Assembly: GCA_964637165.1 (NCBI GenBank)
Contig: CAZWVI010000015.1
Span: forward strand, 1-64,000
DNA length: 64,000 nucleotides
Direction of reading: 5' to 3'
Source: CAZWVI01 sp964637165
GTDB lineage: Bacteria > Planctomycetota > UBA1135
The position numbers and the translations under genes were made by a program. The notes under the pieces were generated by a model, which saw nothing but the letters and a program-made list of their open reading frames with translations, was not told where the DNA came from and searched no databases. This document shows, piece by piece, positions 44,866 through 53,562 of this stretch; within the stretch, counting starts at the first letter, position 1, and the number at the start of each line of letters is the position of its first letter.

Positions 44866-45138
44866 ATGCGCAAGCCACCAAAAACCGATGCCGACCTAGT
44901 CGCCGCTGGTTGGGAGCGGCGCAGCATGCTAGAGCCAACGCGCGCTCAAGAAATGGCCGAAGTCTATGAATCAGCGGGATTTGAAGTTAAACTTGTGCCG
45001 CTGGCGCCACTTGACTTTTCGCCAGATTGCGGAACATGCGCCGAAACAATTTCAAAAGATTACTTAGTAGTCTACACCAAAAAGGACGGCCGGACTCCAA
45101 CAAGTCCGCCGCCCAATCCCGACTCCTTCCAAGTTTAA
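44866..45138 (+). CDS. Small CxxC protein at the end of the bcr operon
   Basis: A 90-residue cytoplasmic protein starting 8 bases after bcrD. It opens with a basic/acidic helix (DADLVAAGWERRSMLEPTRAQEMAEVYESAGFEVKLVPL), an alpha-beta pattern, and has a single CGTC motif at about residue 56 followed by ISKDYLVVYTKK. Proteins of this general look accompany some benzoyl-CoA reductase operons; I cannot name a family with certainty. It may handle metal clusters or redox. Its last 100 bases overlap the next gene in another frame. Confidence 0.65.
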   Translation: MRKPPKTDADLVAAGWERRSMLEPTRAQEMAEVYESAGFEVKLVPLAPLDFSPDCGTCAETISKDYLVVYTKKDGRTPTSPPPNPDSFQV

Positions 45139-46148
45139 AGTTCGCAGTTGTTGTAGCTTTACTGGTGGCGATAGCCCCAAAGCTGAAGGCGCAACAACAA
45201 TTCAATGATTACCACCACGTAATCATGATTAGTGTTGATGGACTGCGTTCCGACGCCTTGCAAGCTTTTTCACCTGAACAAATTCCGGCGCTTAGTAGCT
45301 TATTGACTGGCGCATATACTCTGAATGCGCGCACCGACCCGCAAAGAACTGTGACCCTGCCCAATCACGTTGGCATGCTGACCGGCCTTCATTACTCTGG
45401 CTCTCGCGGGCATAATTGGATTAAGAATCACAAAGTTCCGGATGCTGAAACTTTGCATAGTGTGCGCGGCAAATTTACCCCGGGTGTGTTCCATGTCGCC
45501 GCGCCCAATAATGTGCAAACTGCGGTCATCGCCGCCAAGGATAAGTTTCAGCTATTCCCATTAAGTTGGAATTCCTTAGGCGAAATTCCAGTAATAGATA
45601 CATATTCATTTCAAGAAGTTGCTGACCAGGGTGCAAGTGAGCTGGTTGATTTTTTATTGCAGGCTAGATCCAAACGCAGTTTAAGTTTTTGGCACCTACG
45701 CGAAATGGATGTCGCAGGGCACACCGAGGGTTGGAATTTGCAAAGTGATTCTTTATATATGAAGTCGCTGCTAAAGATTGAACACGCAGTAAATCTTTTG
45801 TTAACAAGTTTGCGCGAGAATCCGGCAATCGCAAAACATACGGCAATTCTCCTGACTTCAGATCACGGCGGTGGAGTTCCTGAACGCAATCACTGGGGGC
45901 AAGGTCTACACCCAGAAAATTGGACCATTCCATTTATGGCCTGGTCCGGTCGTGGTGAATTTAGCGGAGATATATATCAGTTGAATCCGCATGCATTGCA
46001 AGACCCGGGTTCGAAAATGGGAGAAGAACAAGACTTGCCGGCTTTAAGCAATGCGCACCTAGCGAATTTAGCATTGGCAATTCTGGGTCTTGAATCGATT
46101 CCAAATTCTCAAGTTGGTGCCCAGCAAAATATCCGCTTAACACCCTGA
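45036..46148 (+). CDS. Exported alkaline-phosphatase-superfamily phosphodiesterase
   Basis: A 370-residue predicted exported hydrolase of the nucleotide-pyrophosphatase/phosphodiesterase and phosphatase group. Metal-site motifs: VIMISVDGLRSDAL, then RTVTLPNHVGMLTGLHYSGSRGHN (Thr nucleophile region) and LLTSDHGGGVPERNHWGQGLHP. A hydrophobic segment (SLKFAVVVALLVAIAPKLKAQ) at about residues 33-53 is the signal or anchor. The start is uncertain. The ATG at 45036 makes a 103-base overlap with the CxxC gene and a long basic N-region, but no later ATG, GTG or TTG precedes the hydrophobic segment. Substrate unknown. Confidence 0.78.
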   Translation: MRRNNFKRLLSSLHQKGRPDSNKSAAQSRLLPSLKFAVVVALLVAIAPKLKAQQQFNDYHHVIMISVDGLRSDALQAFSPEQIPALSSLLTGAYTLNARTDPQRTVTLPNHVGMLTGLHYSGSRGHNWIKNHKVPDAETLHSVRGKFTPGVFHVAAPNNVQTAVIAAKDKFQLFPLSWNSLGEIPVIDTYSFQEVADQGASELVDFLLQARSKRSLSFWHLREMDVAGHTEGWNLQSDSLYMKSLLKIEHAVNLLLTSLRENPAIAKHTAILLTSDHGGGVPERNHWGQGLHPENWTIPFMAWSGRGEFSGDIYQLNPHALQDPGSKMGEEQDLPALSNAHLANLALAILGLESIPNSQVGAQQNIRLTP

Positions 46149-46199
46149 AAAATTCATAAAAACTGAGGAACTTAGCTTCATGTTGTATGTTAGTTATGC

Positions 46200-47516
46200 A
46201 TGCTACCACACAGATTAATCCCCCTAGTTGGGCTGCTCCTCTGCCCAGCCATCAATGCCCAAGATGGGCCGGAACTTTCAGCCTGGCGAGCCAACATCGA
46301 TGGAACTATGGGACGCAGCAACAACGCGTCGATTCATAATTCCGTTTCACAATTTGCAGCAGATGTCACCGCAACGGTGCACACCCCTTATCACGTTTTT
46401 GTCGACTCCGAAGGAATTCCATCTCACGAAATTGGCCCATGGCCAGGCAACCCAAACGTTGCCACTGGCCGTAATTGGACCTGGCGTTTGCCTCGCAACC
46501 CGCAAGCGGCAACTTCCCCAACTGAGACTCCGCTGGGGCAAATTGGCACGATGGTCAATGGGGTTCCAATGTTCAACACTAAAGATGGCCGCACCTACTT
46601 AAATCGCGGAGTGTGGGAGCAAGATGCTGTTTACTTTGAAGGACAGACTATGGACGTTGGCATTGGCCACCCGCAGATAAGTGGTGATTACCACTATCAC
46701 TCATATCCAGAATTGTTAGCCAAACAGCAAGGTGATAGCCCGCGCGACCATTCGCCGATTCTTGGTTTCGCTTTTGATGGCTTCCCCGTTTATGGTCCTT
46801 ACGGCTATGCCAATCCCGATGGAACTGGTGGACTTAAACGCATGGAGTCGGGCTATCAATTGCGTTCAATGACAACTCGCCAAAGTTTGCCGGACGGAAC
46901 TCAACTTAGTCAATACTATTGGGGACCAAATGTTTCCAATCAATATCCACTTGGATGTTATGCCCAAGATTTTGAATTCATCCCCGGTTCAGGTGACTTG
47001 AATGAGTTCAATGGCCGCTTCGGAGTTACTCCGGAGTATCCAAACGGCAGCTTTGCTTACTTCATGACCATTGATAGTGCCACTGTGCCGGTTTACCCAT
47101 ACTTGATTGGTCCAAATTATTACGGCGTTCTTGATTCCGTGAACACTGGTCCAGGTTCTGGCCACATTACACCTCCTGGGCAAGCGACAAGCTACGACCC
47201 ATTGCGGGTTTACGCCAACGACGTGATTGAAGGCGAACTGGCTAGCATTTCAGTTGGCAACGCCCAAGCTGGTTCATTAGTGTTTTTAGCATGGACCATG
47301 AAGGGCGCGGGGCCAACTTCAACCTCCTGGGGTGACGTAGCATTAAGCCCGCCATTTGAGGCGTTGCCAGCGATGACCGCCGACTCCGGCGGGCTATGTA
47401 CTGTGAATAGTGACATCCCTCTAGGAATGGCCGGTAAGACAATTTACGCCCAAGCTTTGAACGATCCTCTGCTACTTGGAACTTTGTCCCTGCCAATGCG
47501 GGTCGTGGTGCGTTAG
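46200..47516 (+). CDS. Secreted YHYH-domain protein with shared C-terminal domain
   Basis: A 438-residue exported protein. The signal peptide ends ...CPAINAQ at residue 21. The YHYH domain is unmistakable: SGDYHYHSYPELLA near residue 160 followed by HSPILGFAFDGFPVYGPYGY and a C-terminal YFMTID. The domain often occurs with copper- or haem-linked proteins in marine bacteria, function unproven. The last 100 residues are the shared domain (MKGAGPTSTSWGDV ... KTIYAQALND). It heads a group with a YtkA-like lipoprotein (9-base gap) and a di-haem peroxidase, suggesting a joint periplasmic redox or metal role. A TATGTT box lies eight bases before the ATG. Confidence 0.83.
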   Translation: MLPHRLIPLVGLLLCPAINAQDGPELSAWRANIDGTMGRSNNASIHNSVSQFAADVTATVHTPYHVFVDSEGIPSHEIGPWPGNPNVATGRNWTWRLPRNPQAATSPTETPLGQIGTMVNGVPMFNTKDGRTYLNRGVWEQDAVYFEGQTMDVGIGHPQISGDYHYHSYPELLAKQQGDSPRDHSPILGFAFDGFPVYGPYGYANPDGTGGLKRMESGYQLRSMTTRQSLPDGTQLSQYYWGPNVSNQYPLGCYAQDFEFIPGSGDLNEFNGRFGVTPEYPNGSFAYFMTIDSATVPVYPYLIGPNYYGVLDSVNTGPGSGHITPPGQATSYDPLRVYANDVIEGELASISVGNAQAGSLVFLAWTMKGAGPTSTSWGDVALSPPFEALPAMTADSGGLCTVNSDIPLGMAGKTIYAQALNDPLLLGTLSLPMRVVVR

Positions 47517-47525
47517 TATTTGGGC

Positions 47526-47873
47526 GTGAAGTTAATTCTCACGCCGATACTCCTGTGCTTGTTTGCTTGCGGGCAAAGCGCGCCCAACACCACCTTGGAA
47601 TTTCCGGGTGGCCAAGCTCCTCTCAATAAATACTTTTCAATGGTGGTCACCAGCGATGCTGATTGGGCCACCAGTATTGAAGTAGATGCCGACATGCCAG
47701 CGCACGGCCACGGCATGATTGTTAAACCAGTGGTTGCAGAGTTGGGCCCTCAGCGTTGGCAAGTTAATGGGATGAAATTCCATATGCCAGGAGCGTGGGA
47801 AGTTTATATTGATTTGATTAACGGTGATCGTCGCGAACATCAAATCATTCCTGTAAATGTAGAGCCATTTTAG
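47526..47873 (+). CDS. YtkA/FixH-like lipoprotein
   Basis: A 115-residue periplasmic lipoprotein with lipobox LLCLFACGQ near residue 13 and one immunoglobulin-like YtkA domain: EVDADMPAHGHGMIVKPVV and KFHMPGAWEVYIDL. The MPxHGH and MxGxW patterns are typical and may bind copper. I use the GTG at 47526, six bases after a TAGTAT box; a TTG two codons earlier is the alternative. It lies three bases before the peroxidase gene, so both are one unit. Confidence 0.78.
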   Translation: MKLILTPILLCLFACGQSAPNTTLEFPGGQAPLNKYFSMVVTSDADWATSIEVDADMPAHGHGMIVKPVVAELGPQRWQVNGMKFHMPGAWEVYIDLINGDRREHQIIPVNVEPF

Positions 47874-47876
47874 ACT

Positions 47877-49175
47877 ATGTCATTAATTGCAATTGCAATA
47901 CTGTTGGTTCCAGTTCAACAGCTTGAGCCCATTCAGTGGAGTGAACGCGAGTTAAAAATAATTAATTCCCTTTCACCTTCATTAAAAGCTCAGCCACTAC
48001 CATCGGTGTTGAGTAACCGCTATGCCAATGATTTAGATGCTGCCGAACTTGGGCGATTGTTGTTTTTCGAAAAATCATTATCCCCGAGCGGCGACGTTTC
48101 CTGTGCGACTTGCCATAATCCCAAGTTTGCTTGGACTGATGGCTTAGCATTGTCAGAAGGTGTTGCGGTAACTCCATTTAATGCGCCGACTGTTTTAAAC
48201 ACAGCTTATACTCAGTGGCAATTTTGGGATGGACGTAGTGATTCCTTATGGTCTCAAGCATTGCAACCGATCGAGAACGCGCTCGAAATGAATTCTTCGA
48301 GAACATTTGTGCTAAAGCAAATTGCCGCCACTCCCAGGTTAAAGACTGCATGGGAAAAAGCCTTCGGGGCAATGCCAGACCTTAGTGATGATGGCCGCTT
48401 CTTGGACAACGCTTGCCCAGCACCCCTCGAAGCTGATAATCCATTTGCCGAGAAGAAGGAATCTGATGATCCGCGCCACCAAGCTTGGATCAATATGGGA
48501 GCGGAGGATCAGCAATTGATCAATCGTGAATTTGCTAAATTGGGTAAAGCAATTGGCGCCTTTGAACGCCAATTAATTAGTGGGCCTGCTCCTTTTGATT
48601 TTTACGCCGCGAGTTTGCGCGGGGATAATGTCTTGGGAGATGTTTCGATTAGTGATTCCGCACAACGCGGATTACGTTTCTTCATTGGCGAGGGGCAATG
48701 TTTGAGTTGCCATTTTGGACCTAACTTAAGTGATGGTGAATTTCATAACGTTGGGCTAGCCTTGCCCGAAGGCGATGAATTGAATGACGAAGGTCGCCCT
48801 GATGGAATTCGCAAATTGCGCATTGACCCATTCAATGGGCGCGGGGAATTTAGCGATGCAAATGATTGGGATTCCAATCAACATCTTCTCTACATGTTCT
48901 ACAACGAACATACTTTTGGTGCTTATAAAACTCCTAGTTTGCGCAATGTCTCGCGCACCGCACCATACGGGCACGATGGTCGATTTGCCGGTTTGCGCGA
49001 GGTTCTCGAGTTCTATTCGGAATTGCCGGGGCTACCGCCAATTGGTCATCGGGAAGAAACATTGCTTCCGCTATTGCTTGAGGAACAAGAACTGCTGGAC
49101 TTAATTGAATTTCTTAATAGTCTTGAAGGTCAGCCGGTTGCTGATTCCTTAAAGTCGAATCACCCTCCCCAGTAA
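47877..49175 (+). CDS. Di-haem cytochrome-c peroxidase (MauG/CcpA family)
   Basis: A periplasmic c-type cytochrome of 432 residues. A short signal peptide (MSLIAIAILLVPVQQ) leads to RLLFFEKSLSPSGDVSCATCHNP, the first haem site CATCH, near residue 80. The second haem site, CLSCHFGPNLSDGEFHNVG, lies near residue 280. KTPSLRNVSRTAPYGHDGRF follows, as in bacterial cytochrome-c peroxidases that reduce hydrogen peroxide, or MauG relatives that oxidise proteins. An extra region between the haems (DDGRFLDNACPAPLEADNP) is unusual. Its end overlaps the convergent sulfatase remnant by 16 bases, with an imperfect hairpin at 49161-49184 that may stop both. Confidence 0.9.
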   Translation: MSLIAIAILLVPVQQLEPIQWSERELKIINSLSPSLKAQPLPSVLSNRYANDLDAAELGRLLFFEKSLSPSGDVSCATCHNPKFAWTDGLALSEGVAVTPFNAPTVLNTAYTQWQFWDGRSDSLWSQALQPIENALEMNSSRTFVLKQIAATPRLKTAWEKAFGAMPDLSDDGRFLDNACPAPLEADNPFAEKKESDDPRHQAWINMGAEDQQLINREFAKLGKAIGAFERQLISGPAPFDFYAASLRGDNVLGDVSISDSAQRGLRFFIGEGQCLSCHFGPNLSDGEFHNVGLALPEGDELNDEGRPDGIRKLRIDPFNGRGEFSDANDWDSNQHLLYMFYNEHTFGAYKTPSLRNVSRTAPYGHDGRFAGLREVLEFYSELPGLPPIGHREETLLPLLLEEQELLDLIEFLNSLEGQPVADSLKSNHPPQ

Positions 49176-49876
49176 GGGGAGGTGGTCGGATACCCATTCA
49201 TCCACGCTTGATGGCGGGAAATTTCAGCGCGAATATTTGGATCGGCACTTGCAGGTAGATCATTAAATTCAGATGGGTCAGAAAAAATGTCAAAAAACTT
49301 GCCGGTGTTATAGAGTTTGTACTGATCTGAAATAATCCAGCTGCGCGGCGAAGTTAGCTTGTCTGGCTTCGACCAAAGCCACCCAAAAATATGTTCACGT
49401 GCTTTGTACTGACTGCCGTTTAATTGACCGGCAAAGGAGACTCCATCAATGACTCTGTCGCGAGGAATATCCATCCCGCCGAGTTCTAAGAAGGTCGGGA
49501 ATAAATCACTGTAATCAATTAATTCACTATTAACAGTGCCGGGTGCTATTTTCCCTTTCCAGTAGGCGATCATTGGCATGCGGATTCCGTGTTCGCGAAT
49601 TACGCCCTTCGTTCCGCGAATAATTCCTTGCGGGGCATAGCCTGGCCATCCGGAATAAACATCCTCGAAGGTGCCGTTGTCGGCAGCAAAAATAACCAGA
49701 GTATTTTCGAGCATATCAAGTTCGTTTAACTTGTTCATTACATTGCCCACCATTTTGTCCATGTAATCGACTAGAAATGGGAATACTTGAAGTGCACTAG
49801 ATGTGCCACCAGTGTAGTTTGGTGGTTTTGAAAAGCGCGAACAAGTAAGTGAGGGGACGAAGTTTTGGCATTGAAT
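49160..49876 (-). pseudogene. 5'-truncated sulfatase, remnant of a tandem duplicate
   Basis: An open frame of 238 residues without a proper start (an in-frame TAG lies at 49877-49879), encoding only the second half of a sulfatase: FVPSLTCSRFSKPPNY, FLVDYMDKMVGNVMNKL, ENTLVIFAADNGT, GTKGVIREHGIRMPMIAYWKGKIAPG and DGVSFAGQL. The N-terminal part with the CxPxR active-site signature is missing. An internal ATG at 49762 could start 200 residues but would give no catalytic centre. The intact homologue ends five bases upstream (49881), so this is a decayed tandem copy. Confidence 0.8.
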
Positions 49877-49880
49877 CTAA

Positions 49881-51197
49881 TTAATAGCCAACACTCGGGG
49901 GCTCTGATGGGTGGCCCGCAAGAATCTTCATAAGTTGTTCACGGTTGGCTTGAATGATTGGGTCAGGGTTGTTTTGTAGCGATTCGTTTTGAGTTGGGTC
50001 TTGATAAATGTGATACATGCGTCCATCGTCGTATAAACGGAAGTATTTATTCGTTGCCCAACGATAGTTGGAATCACCTCCGCCTTTGCCAGGCTTGGGA
50101 TTAAAGTAGCCAAAAATCCACTCGCGAGCTTTGCCCTTGCGGCCAAGAAGTTGTGGGAGAAAGCTAACACCATCATAAATAGCATCATTGGGCATTTCGT
50201 CGCCGGACAATTTTACGATTGTTGGAAAGAAATCAACTAGGTCAACTAACTCATTTGATTCTCGCCCTGGTGCAATCCAACCGTCCCAGTAGGCAATCAT
50301 TGGAGTGCGTAGGCCAAGCTCATTAGTGATTCCCTTCCAACCGCGGGTGTAGTGGCCGCGCCAATCAGATTTAATAAGTGGGCTGGTGCCGTTGTCGGAA
50401 ACAAATAGCACCAAGGTTTCCTCAGCTAATCCGGTCTGATGGAGGTGGTTTAGTAGCCGTCCCACCAACATGTCCATATATTCAATCATGTAGCCGAAGT
50501 TTTTGCGATTGTTGCCGCCACTCGGGTAGCCGGGTGGGGGAACAAATGGACTGTGGCCAAGTGCCATCGAATAGTAGAGAAAGAATGGTTCACCGGCATG
50601 GCGATCGACGAAATCGATGGCGTAATCTGAGAAAATGTCGGGACCGTACTCGCCAGTGCGGGTGGCGGCCGGCGCATTGTGGAATTCAATCAGAGGGTCC
50701 CAGTAGCGGGGTCCATATTCAGCCACTTGCCACATGCACCACTCGTCGAATCCTGATTGGCTCGGTTTGGCACCACGCAGGTGATACTCCGGGTAGAGCG
50801 GCGACCCATGTAATTGCCATTTGCCAACCGCCCCAGTTACGTAGCCGGCATTTTGCAAAGTTTGAGCGATTGTGGTCTCGCCAGGATTCATGCAAGTGAA
50901 ATATTGGTAATTTCGGACATTACTGCGCCCAGTTAATAATTTGTTGCGAGCCGGGGTGCAGGAGGGCATTGCATAGGCGCGATTGAACTTGATGCCATTT
51001 TCCGCCATTAGGTCTAGGTTTGGGGTTGCGTAAGACCGGCCTCCGTAACTACCTAGACACTCAGCACCTACGTCGTCTGCCAGAATTAAAATGACATTTG
51101 GCGGACGGTTTTCTGGCGTTATTTGGGAAACCGCCTGATGGCAAAAAGCCACCAATGCCAACGCTATCAAGTAGATGTTAGGGGGGAGTAGTCGCAT
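49881..51197 (-). CDS. Secreted formylglycine sulfatase
   Basis: An exported arylsulfatase-type enzyme of 438 residues that should cleave sulphate esters, probably from algal polysaccharides. The signal peptide covers residues 1-24. Metal ligands appear in VILILADDVGAE. The signature CTPARNKLLTGR near residue 79 places the cysteine that is converted to formylglycine. VGKWQLHG and FVSDNGTSP complete the site. The length is modest but complete to the C-terminal subdomain (DGRMYHIYQDPTQNESL). It needs a formylglycine-generating enzyme from elsewhere. A truncated paralogue follows downstream. The 228-base region before it shows no gene. Confidence 0.9.
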   Translation of the reverse strand: MRLLPPNIYLIALALVAFCHQAVSQITPENRPPNVILILADDVGAECLGSYGGRSYATPNLDLMAENGIKFNRAYAMPSCTPARNKLLTGRSNVRNYQYFTCMNPGETTIAQTLQNAGYVTGAVGKWQLHGSPLYPEYHLRGAKPSQSGFDEWCMWQVAEYGPRYWDPLIEFHNAPAATRTGEYGPDIFSDYAIDFVDRHAGEPFFLYYSMALGHSPFVPPPGYPSGGNNRKNFGYMIEYMDMLVGRLLNHLHQTGLAEETLVLFVSDNGTSPLIKSDWRGHYTRGWKGITNELGLRTPMIAYWDGWIAPGRESNELVDLVDFFPTIVKLSGDEMPNDAIYDGVSFLPQLLGRKGKAREWIFGYFNPKPGKGGGDSNYRWATNKYFRLYDDGRMYHIYQDPTQNESLQNNPDPIIQANREQLMKILAGHPSEPPSVGY

Positions 51198-51425
51198 TAA
51201 ACAACGCTCAGGGATTGTCCTATTAGACTCTATTTCAGAGTGATTTGTTCAACTATTTTTGATGATTAAGCACATATTGGTTTTTTGCCGATAAAGGTCT
51301 GAATGAGGGGAACAGAAAGGCCCCTCACTCGCTCAAAAAAGTGTATACTTGCCTAGTAAGTCGCAAATTGTGAATACCCCTTTCGCCTTGACTCCATAAA
51401 CCCACAAATCGTCCTTGTCGCCCAC

Positions 51426-53456
51426 ATGAAACGTCCACTGAAACCCCTCAAAAATGCCCTAGGAATTGCTACTACTGTCGCAATTCTAATTGCTCCGTCC
51501 CTGCCAGCTAGTCAGCAAAACTGGAAGGAAATGTTTGAAATCAAGGGCCACTTTAGAGATGGTCGCTCGGGCATGTTTACTGATGGTGCTGGAGATGTAA
51601 ATGCTGATGGGGTGCCTGATATTTTAATGGCATCTTGGGGAGCTAGCCCAAACCACAGCAAAAAGGCTGGTGCTTCGGCGGTTTATTCCGGCGTTGACGG
51701 GTCGCTTATTTGGGAATGGTACGGTGCTCAAGAAGGCGATCAAATGGGTCGCGGTGCTTGTCGAGTCGGCGATGTTGACCATGACGGTTTTGATGATGTC
51801 GCAGTTGGTGCTTGGCACGCGACCGGCAATGGCCTCATTGGAAATGGTGTTGTTTATGTTTACTCTGGTGCCACTGGTCAGGCCATTCACACAATTTGGG
51901 GACCAGTCGATGAATCTTTGTACGGTCGCTTTATGCGAGATACAGGTGATGTTGATGGTGACGGGATTGGCGACTTCATCGTTGGTGCTTACAAGGCCGC
52001 CAACGCCGCTGGTGATAATGAAGCTGGTGCAGCATTTGTAATTTCAGGTGCAACTGGTGCTTTCATTCACTCCATATTTGGTGAAAACGCCTATGACGGT
52101 TTTGGCCGTTCTGTTGCTGGTGCAGGGGATGTTAATAACGATGGCTTTAATGATTTCATCGTCGGCGCATGGTGGACTGATTACTCTGCTGTTGATGCAG
52201 GAAGTGCATATCTTTATTCAGGTGCCGATGGGTCTTTGATGCACCGCTGGGACGGGTCTCACGTTCACTCGGGTATGGGTCGCGGAGTTAGCGATGCCGG
52301 CGATGTAAACGGCGACGGTGTCCCAGATTTAATCGTTGGAGAATACTTAAATGAAACCAACATGATTCCAAGCAGTGGGGTTGTATGGGTTTACTCTGGC
52401 GCTGATTATTCAGTCTTGCATGAATTCCATGGTGAAGATCAAGGCGAGACGCTTGGTTGGTTTGTTGACGGCCCTGGCGATGTGGATGGCGATGGCTTAG
52501 CCGACATTATTGGTTGTGGTTATCAAGCAAGCCCTTATGGATTAAAGGGCTCTGGCCGCACCTATATATGGTCTGGCGCCGATGGAAGCGAAATTCAACG
52601 CTTCATGGGCAATCAACTTGAAGGCGCACTTGGACGATCTGCTTCGGGTATTGGCGACATCGATGGCGATGGTCTTTCCGAAGTTGTCATTGGTGCTAGC
52701 AATATGCACCACGATGGTTTGACTTCTGCTGGTTCAGCTTTTGTTTACGCATCAAATCAATCACATGATAGTGATAACGATGGCCTAAGTGATTACCTTG
52801 AAAATTTGCTTGGTTGTACGACTGGCGATGTTGATAGTGATGACGATGGTTTGCTTGATGGCGAAGAAGCTACAAATTGGACAAGTGATGCGATGAGTTT
52901 TGATACGGATGCTGATGGCATCAGTGATGGTGTTGAACGTGGAGTTAGTGCGCCATCGCCTGGCACAGATTTAAGTCTCTTTATACCCGATGCCGATCCG
53001 CTTAGCAGTTCATACGCGTTCTTAATCGACAGTGATCAAGGTGACGCCCCTGATGGCGGCGAAGACCTTAATGCAAATGGCCGTGTTGATGTCGGCGAAC
53101 TTGACCCGATGGATGCAAGTGATGACCTTCTTGTTCTAGTCGTGTCACCATTGTCCCCCGGACAACCAGTAACTCTTGATGTAAGCACAGCGATACCATC
53201 ATCTCAGATCTACTTTTTGTGGTCAGAAGTCGGAACCGGACCTTTGTATTTACCAAATAAGGGCGTGACCCTGTCGTTGAGCTCACCGGTCAACACAGTC
53301 GGAATCGTGACCGCCGATGCTGCAGGAACGGCTTCGTTATTGCGCACCCTTCCGGCTAGCACCTTGATTGGTAAGTTGTTGTGGTTCCAGTGCGGAGAGA
53401 TATCGCCGGTCGGGGTAATTCGCCTGAGCAATATGGTGGAAGGCTCAGTACTTTGA
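51426..53456 (+). CDS. Secreted FG-GAP (integrin-alpha-like) repeat protein
   Basis: A 676-residue exported protein. The signal peptide spans about residues 1-29. Residues 40-440 form seven FG-GAP repeats, each with a Ca-loop and GAG..VN or GVGDVDGDG phrase: GAGDVNADGVPDILM, RVGDVDHDGFDDVAV, DTGDVDGDGIGDFIV, GAGDVNNDGFNDFIV, DAGDVNGDGVPDLIV, GPGDVDGDGLADII, GIGDIDGDGLSEVVI. Asp-rich thrombospondin-3-like units follow (DSDNDGLSDYLE, DVDSDDDGLLDGEE), then the shared C-terminal domain ending KLLWFQCGEISPVG. It is a likely calcium-stabilised adhesive surface protein. The stop codon touches a dispersed palindrome pair. Confidence 0.88.
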   Translation: MKRPLKPLKNALGIATTVAILIAPSLPASQQNWKEMFEIKGHFRDGRSGMFTDGAGDVNADGVPDILMASWGASPNHSKKAGASAVYSGVDGSLIWEWYGAQEGDQMGRGACRVGDVDHDGFDDVAVGAWHATGNGLIGNGVVYVYSGATGQAIHTIWGPVDESLYGRFMRDTGDVDGDGIGDFIVGAYKAANAAGDNEAGAAFVISGATGAFIHSIFGENAYDGFGRSVAGAGDVNNDGFNDFIVGAWWTDYSAVDAGSAYLYSGADGSLMHRWDGSHVHSGMGRGVSDAGDVNGDGVPDLIVGEYLNETNMIPSSGVVWVYSGADYSVLHEFHGEDQGETLGWFVDGPGDVDGDGLADIIGCGYQASPYGLKGSGRTYIWSGADGSEIQRFMGNQLEGALGRSASGIGDIDGDGLSEVVIGASNMHHDGLTSAGSAFVYASNQSHDSDNDGLSDYLENLLGCTTGDVDSDDDGLLDGEEATNWTSDAMSFDTDADGISDGVERGVSAPSPGTDLSLFIPDADPLSSSYAFLIDSDQGDAPDGGEDLNANGRVDVGELDPMDASDDLLVLVVSPLSPGQPVTLDVSTAIPSSQIYFLWSEVGTGPLYLPNKGVTLSLSSPVNTVGIVTADAAGTASLLRTLPASTLIGKLLWFQCGEISPVGVIRLSNMVEGSVL

Positions 53457-53522
53457 ATCTGACCCCTAGCATGGGGTAGTGCTGCTGCGTGTTTTCTGAA
53501 CCCCACTTGTTGGGGCAGAGTC
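53455..53522. repeat. Close inverted pair of degenerate palindromes (copies f1 and f2)
   Basis: f1 (53455-53479): GAATCTGACCCC, TAGCA, TGGGGTAG, overlapping the TGA stop of the FG-GAP gene. f2 (53497-53522, minus reading): GACTCTGCCCC, AACAAG, TGGGGTTCA. Only 17 bases separate them, so the transcript could fold into one large stem-loop. Both copies have drifted from the consensus. Confidence 0.7.
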
Positions 53523-53562
53523 CCTATTTGACTATGCAACGGCGGCAGGTCAAACTTCCCGC

